Assembly: GCA_003671065.1 (NCBI GenBank)
Contig: QWPU01000173.1
Coordinates: 1 to 6,835 of the forward strand
Direction of reading: 5' to 3'
DNA: 6,835 nt
Source of the DNA: Planctomycetota bacterium
GTDB taxonomy: Bacteria; Planctomycetota; Phycisphaerae; Phycisphaerales; SM1A02
Both the position numbers and the translations under genes were made by a program. Under the pieces are notes generated by a model, which was not told the origin of the DNA, made no database searches, and saw only the letters and a list, made by a program, of their open reading frames with translations. Each line of letters begins with the position of its first letter. The first letter of the stretch is position 1. Shown here piece after piece: positions 4,832 through 6,835 of this stretch.

Positions 4832-6667
4832 ATGCAACTTCGCACATCGCTTTCCAACGGTCTTCTCGCACTCGCGCTTCTGGCAACAACTCCGAGTCTG
4901 CTCGCATTTGCGCCGCAAGAAGTGCCTGAGGCTGAAGTAGTCAACGCAAGCGCGAGCGTGAGTGAAGTCACGCTCTATCAAGGTCGCGCGATGATTTCGC
5001 GCCATGTGGACGCGCCTAATCGCGAGGGACTCTTTGAGATCCGCTTCGACAATCTTCCACCGTCGATCGAGCCCGCTTCACTTCAAGCGGCCGTGAACTC
5101 GGATTCCATCGGCGCGAAGTTGCTCGATGTGCGCTACGAAGAAAAAGTCACACCATCCAATGTCACGAACAACCCAGAGTTGCGCAGCGCACTGATCGAT
5201 CTCGACATCGCCAAGCGCACGGGCGAAGAGCTCGGCATGCGCATGACGCTCATTAATGATCAGTACACGCTTCTCAATTCAATTGCACAAAAGACCGCGA
5301 CCGAAAGCGCGAAGGACTTCGGCTCGAAGGCGCTCGATCCTGCGCTGCTCGCGGGGCAAGTTGCGTTTCTCGCGAGCGCGCGTAATGACCTCATCGACGA
5401 GCGCATGAAGCTCGACGCCGCCACGCGCGTGAACACCGATGAGTTGAATGCCCTACAAAACAAGGTGAATGCGCTCGGCGGCGCGACCAAGGTTGAACGC
5501 AGCGCGATTGTCACGGTTGGGAAGTCCAGCATCGCGTCAGCCGATGTCACGCTGCGCTACTTAGTGCGCGATGCAGGCTGGATGCCGCGGTATGCCATCC
5601 GCGCTGATGTCGAAGGCAACACGCTTGTCGTGGAGTACGACGCCGAAATTCGCCAAGCAACTGGTGAAGATTGGAAAGATGTGACCCTCGTGCTCTCGAC
5701 CGCGCAGCCCACGCAGCGCGCCGCGCCGAGTGATGTGAGTCCTGTGTATGTCGATGTCTATGTTGCGCAGCCCGTGATCGCGAGCGGATATGCCGATTCA
5801 GGGCAGAGCGACTCCAAAGATAAGCAAGACGCATCGAAATCAACCCGCGATCGCGCTGACGCCCGCAAGGCGGGTGCGCCAGGTCGTTCAGGCGGACTCG
5901 GCGCCGGCGGCGAAGTGGACGCGCTCATGGCCGAGCCCGCCCAGAACAAACTACTCGCCGCGCTCTACGACGACGCGGGCGCCTCGCGCAGCGGCACCGT
6001 CGTCACCTTCCCCATTCCTCGCGCGACCAGCATTCCAAGCGACGGCTCTCGCAGCCGCAAGCTCCGTATCGCAACCGTCGACACCAAGCCAACATTCGTT
6101 CATGTCGCGCGTCCACTCGTCGAAACCGCGGTCTATCTCAAAGCCGTCACCGCCAACACTTCGCCCTATCAATTCCTCGCAGGCCCAGCCACAGTCTTCC
6201 TCGGCGGCGACAGCGTCGGCTCCACCACACTCCCCGATCTCGCAGCAGGCGCCGAGATGACTTTCTGGCTCGGCACCGACCGCCGCATCGAAGCCAAACG
6301 CGTCCTCGTCAAGAAGGAAACCGTCGAGAAGGGCGTGTTCGACAAGGCCGATGTCACGCGCTGGGATTACCGCATCGACCTCACGAGCACCGATTCGAAG
6401 GCCGTCACGCTTGAGGTTGTCGATCGCATGCCGGTCTCTCGCAATGAGCAGATCAAGATTGAGCTAAGGGACGACGCAAAGACTGGCGGCGCAACGCTTT
6501 CCGTCGACGCGAAGTACATCGCCAATGAGAAGCCGCAAGGCATTCTCAAGTGGCTCGTCCAACTTCCAGCGGCCACGACGGCAGGCAAGCCCTCGGTGAA
6601 GTCGATCGCGTGGAGCGTGCTGGTGTCGAAGCCAAAGGGCGTCGAGACTACAGGGTTGCCTGACTGA
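4832..6667 (+). CDS. Mucoidy inhibitor MuiA family protein (DUF4140 + DUF4139), secreted, 611 aa
   Basis: A confident family match; the biochemical role of the family is not established. Residues 1-27 are a signal peptide (core LLALALLATT). Cleavage is likely after A25 or A27, although P28 disfavours the latter. Residues about 43-105 fit DUF4140 (SEVTLYQGRAMISRHVD, then LPPSIEPASLQ). Residues 120-215 are a helical, coiled-coil-like segment. From about 235 to 600 comes DUF4139, with its landmarks: YLVRDAGWMPRYAIRAD (243-259), ATGEDWKDVTLVLSTAQP (276-293), FPIPRATSIPSDG (393-405), FLAGPATVFLGGDSVG (448-463), FWLGTDRRIEAKR (478-490) and WDYRIDLTS (511-519). A hydrophilic, glycine-rich, probably disordered insert (about 321-372) interrupts DUF4139. 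No cysteine was found. It is likely periplasmic or cell-surface. It follows the YceI-family/membrane protein pair by 33 bp. Codon use changes within the gene, becoming strongly C-ending at residues 385-500. Confidence 0.95.
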   Translation: MQLRTSLSNGLLALALLATTPSLLAFAPQEVPEAEVVNASASVSEVTLYQGRAMISRHVDAPNREGLFEIRFDNLPPSIEPASLQAAVNSDSIGAKLLDVRYEEKVTPSNVTNNPELRSALIDLDIAKRTGEELGMRMTLINDQYTLLNSIAQKTATESAKDFGSKALDPALLAGQVAFLASARNDLIDERMKLDAATRVNTDELNALQNKVNALGGATKVERSAIVTVGKSSIASADVTLRYLVRDAGWMPRYAIRADVEGNTLVVEYDAEIRQATGEDWKDVTLVLSTAQPTQRAAPSDVSPVYVDVYVAQPVIASGYADSGQSDSKDKQDASKSTRDRADARKAGAPGRSGGLGAGGEVDALMAEPAQNKLLAALYDDAGASRSGTVVTFPIPRATSIPSDGSRSRKLRIATVDTKPTFVHVARPLVETAVYLKAVTANTSPYQFLAGPATVFLGGDSVGSTTLPDLAAGAEMTFWLGTDRRIEAKRVLVKKETVEKGVFDKADVTRWDYRIDLTSTDSKAVTLEVVDRMPVSRNEQIKIELRDDAKTGGATLSVDAKYIANEKPQGILKWLVQLPAATTAGKPSVKSIAWSVLVSKPKGVETTGLPD

Positions 6668-6689
6668 GCCTGAACGGTTCCGCCACGCG

Positions 6690-6743
6690 CCCAACCTTCT
6701 CGCACATTTCTCACAATTCTCCATGCACCGTGTCCAACGGTGC
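6690..6743 (+). terminator. Candidate Rho-type terminator: C-rich tract followed by a hairpin
   Basis: Beginning 22 bases after the MuiA-family stop codon, the 35-base tract 6690-6724 contains 15 C and one G, with TTCTC repeated at 6697, 6708 and 6717 (spacings of 11 and 9). This is the bias expected of a Rho loading site. Directly after it, GCACCGT (6725-6731) and ACGGTGC (6737-6743) form an exact 7-bp hairpin with a 5-base loop. No T-run follows, so an intrinsic terminator is unlikely. Confidence 0.4.
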
Positions 6744-6795
6744 CGTCTCCTCGCCTAATCGCTATGGCAACACCGCTTGCCTTAGGAGACTAATC

Positions 6796-6835
6796 ATGTT
6801 GAGTTTCCCCCGTAAGGCCTGGCTGTCATTCGTTC
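6796..6835 (+). CDS. Start of an unidentified gene, truncated by the window end
   Basis: ATG at 6796 is preceded by AGGAG (6784-6788) at a seven-base distance, one of the best ribosome sites in the window. The thirteen visible residues read MLSFPRKAWLSFV. The basic residues followed by an apolar run could be the beginning of a signal peptide or membrane segment, but too little is present to say. It lies 128 bp after the MuiA-family gene, behind a candidate terminator, so it is probably a separate transcription unit. Confidence 0.6.
   Translation, partial: MLSFPRKAWLSFV

Noticed and set aside
5790..6260. 156-residue plus-strand frame inside the MuiA-family gene
   Set aside because: A proline/serine/alanine-rich out-of-frame reading produced by the C-ending codons of the real gene, whose frame carries all DUF4139 landmarks.

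Overview
The window is a compact, gene-dense stretch of bacterial chromosome, moderately GC-rich (roughly 55-60% by eye). It holds eight complete protein genes and the first codons of a ninth. There is no rRNA, tRNA, CRISPR array, transposase, integrase or phage gene. The two recognisable products are a secreted YceI-family protein and a MuiA-family (DUF4140/DUF4139) envelope protein. Together with stop/start-overlapping TTG and GTG starts and a possible leaderless start, they would fit a planctomycete-like, Gram-negative bacterium (perhaps Phycisphaerae). That placement is an inference with low to moderate confidence, because no marker gene is present.

Left half (1-3162): five genes I cannot assign to a named family. 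Genes 37-594 (soluble, helical) and 591-1067 (membrane) overlap by four bases at a TTGA junction and form a two-gene operon. They run tail-to-tail into a 371-residue protein on the minus strand (1083-2198). That protein carries the same motif, YIxxxMxGVGGL, twice, 196 residues apart, which suggests an internal duplication. A 152-bp divergent intergenic region (2199-2350) separates it from a second plus-strand pair, a 104-residue soluble protein (2351-2665) and a 150-residue membrane protein (2710-3162). The divergent region contains two conspicuous inverted repeats and is the best candidate regulatory element in the window.

Right half (3249-6667): an envelope cluster. A secreted YceI-family protein (3249-3884) overlaps by four bases (GTGA) with a 305-residue membrane protein of up to ten segments (3881-4798). 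Thirty-three bases later comes a 611-residue secreted MuiA-family protein (4832-6667). The last gene has no Shine-Dalgarno sequence. It has promoter-like boxes whose predicted start point falls on the A of its ATG, so it may also be made from its own leaderless transcript. After it comes a C-rich, G-poor tract and a 7-bp hairpin (candidate Rho-type terminator), then a new gene starting at 6796 behind a strong ribosome site.

I see no defence, mobile or biosynthetic system. The observations most worth a second look are the inverted repeats of the divergent region, the internally duplicated unknown protein, the possible leaderless muiA start, the excess of GCGATCGC octamers, and an abrupt codon-usage change inside muiA.
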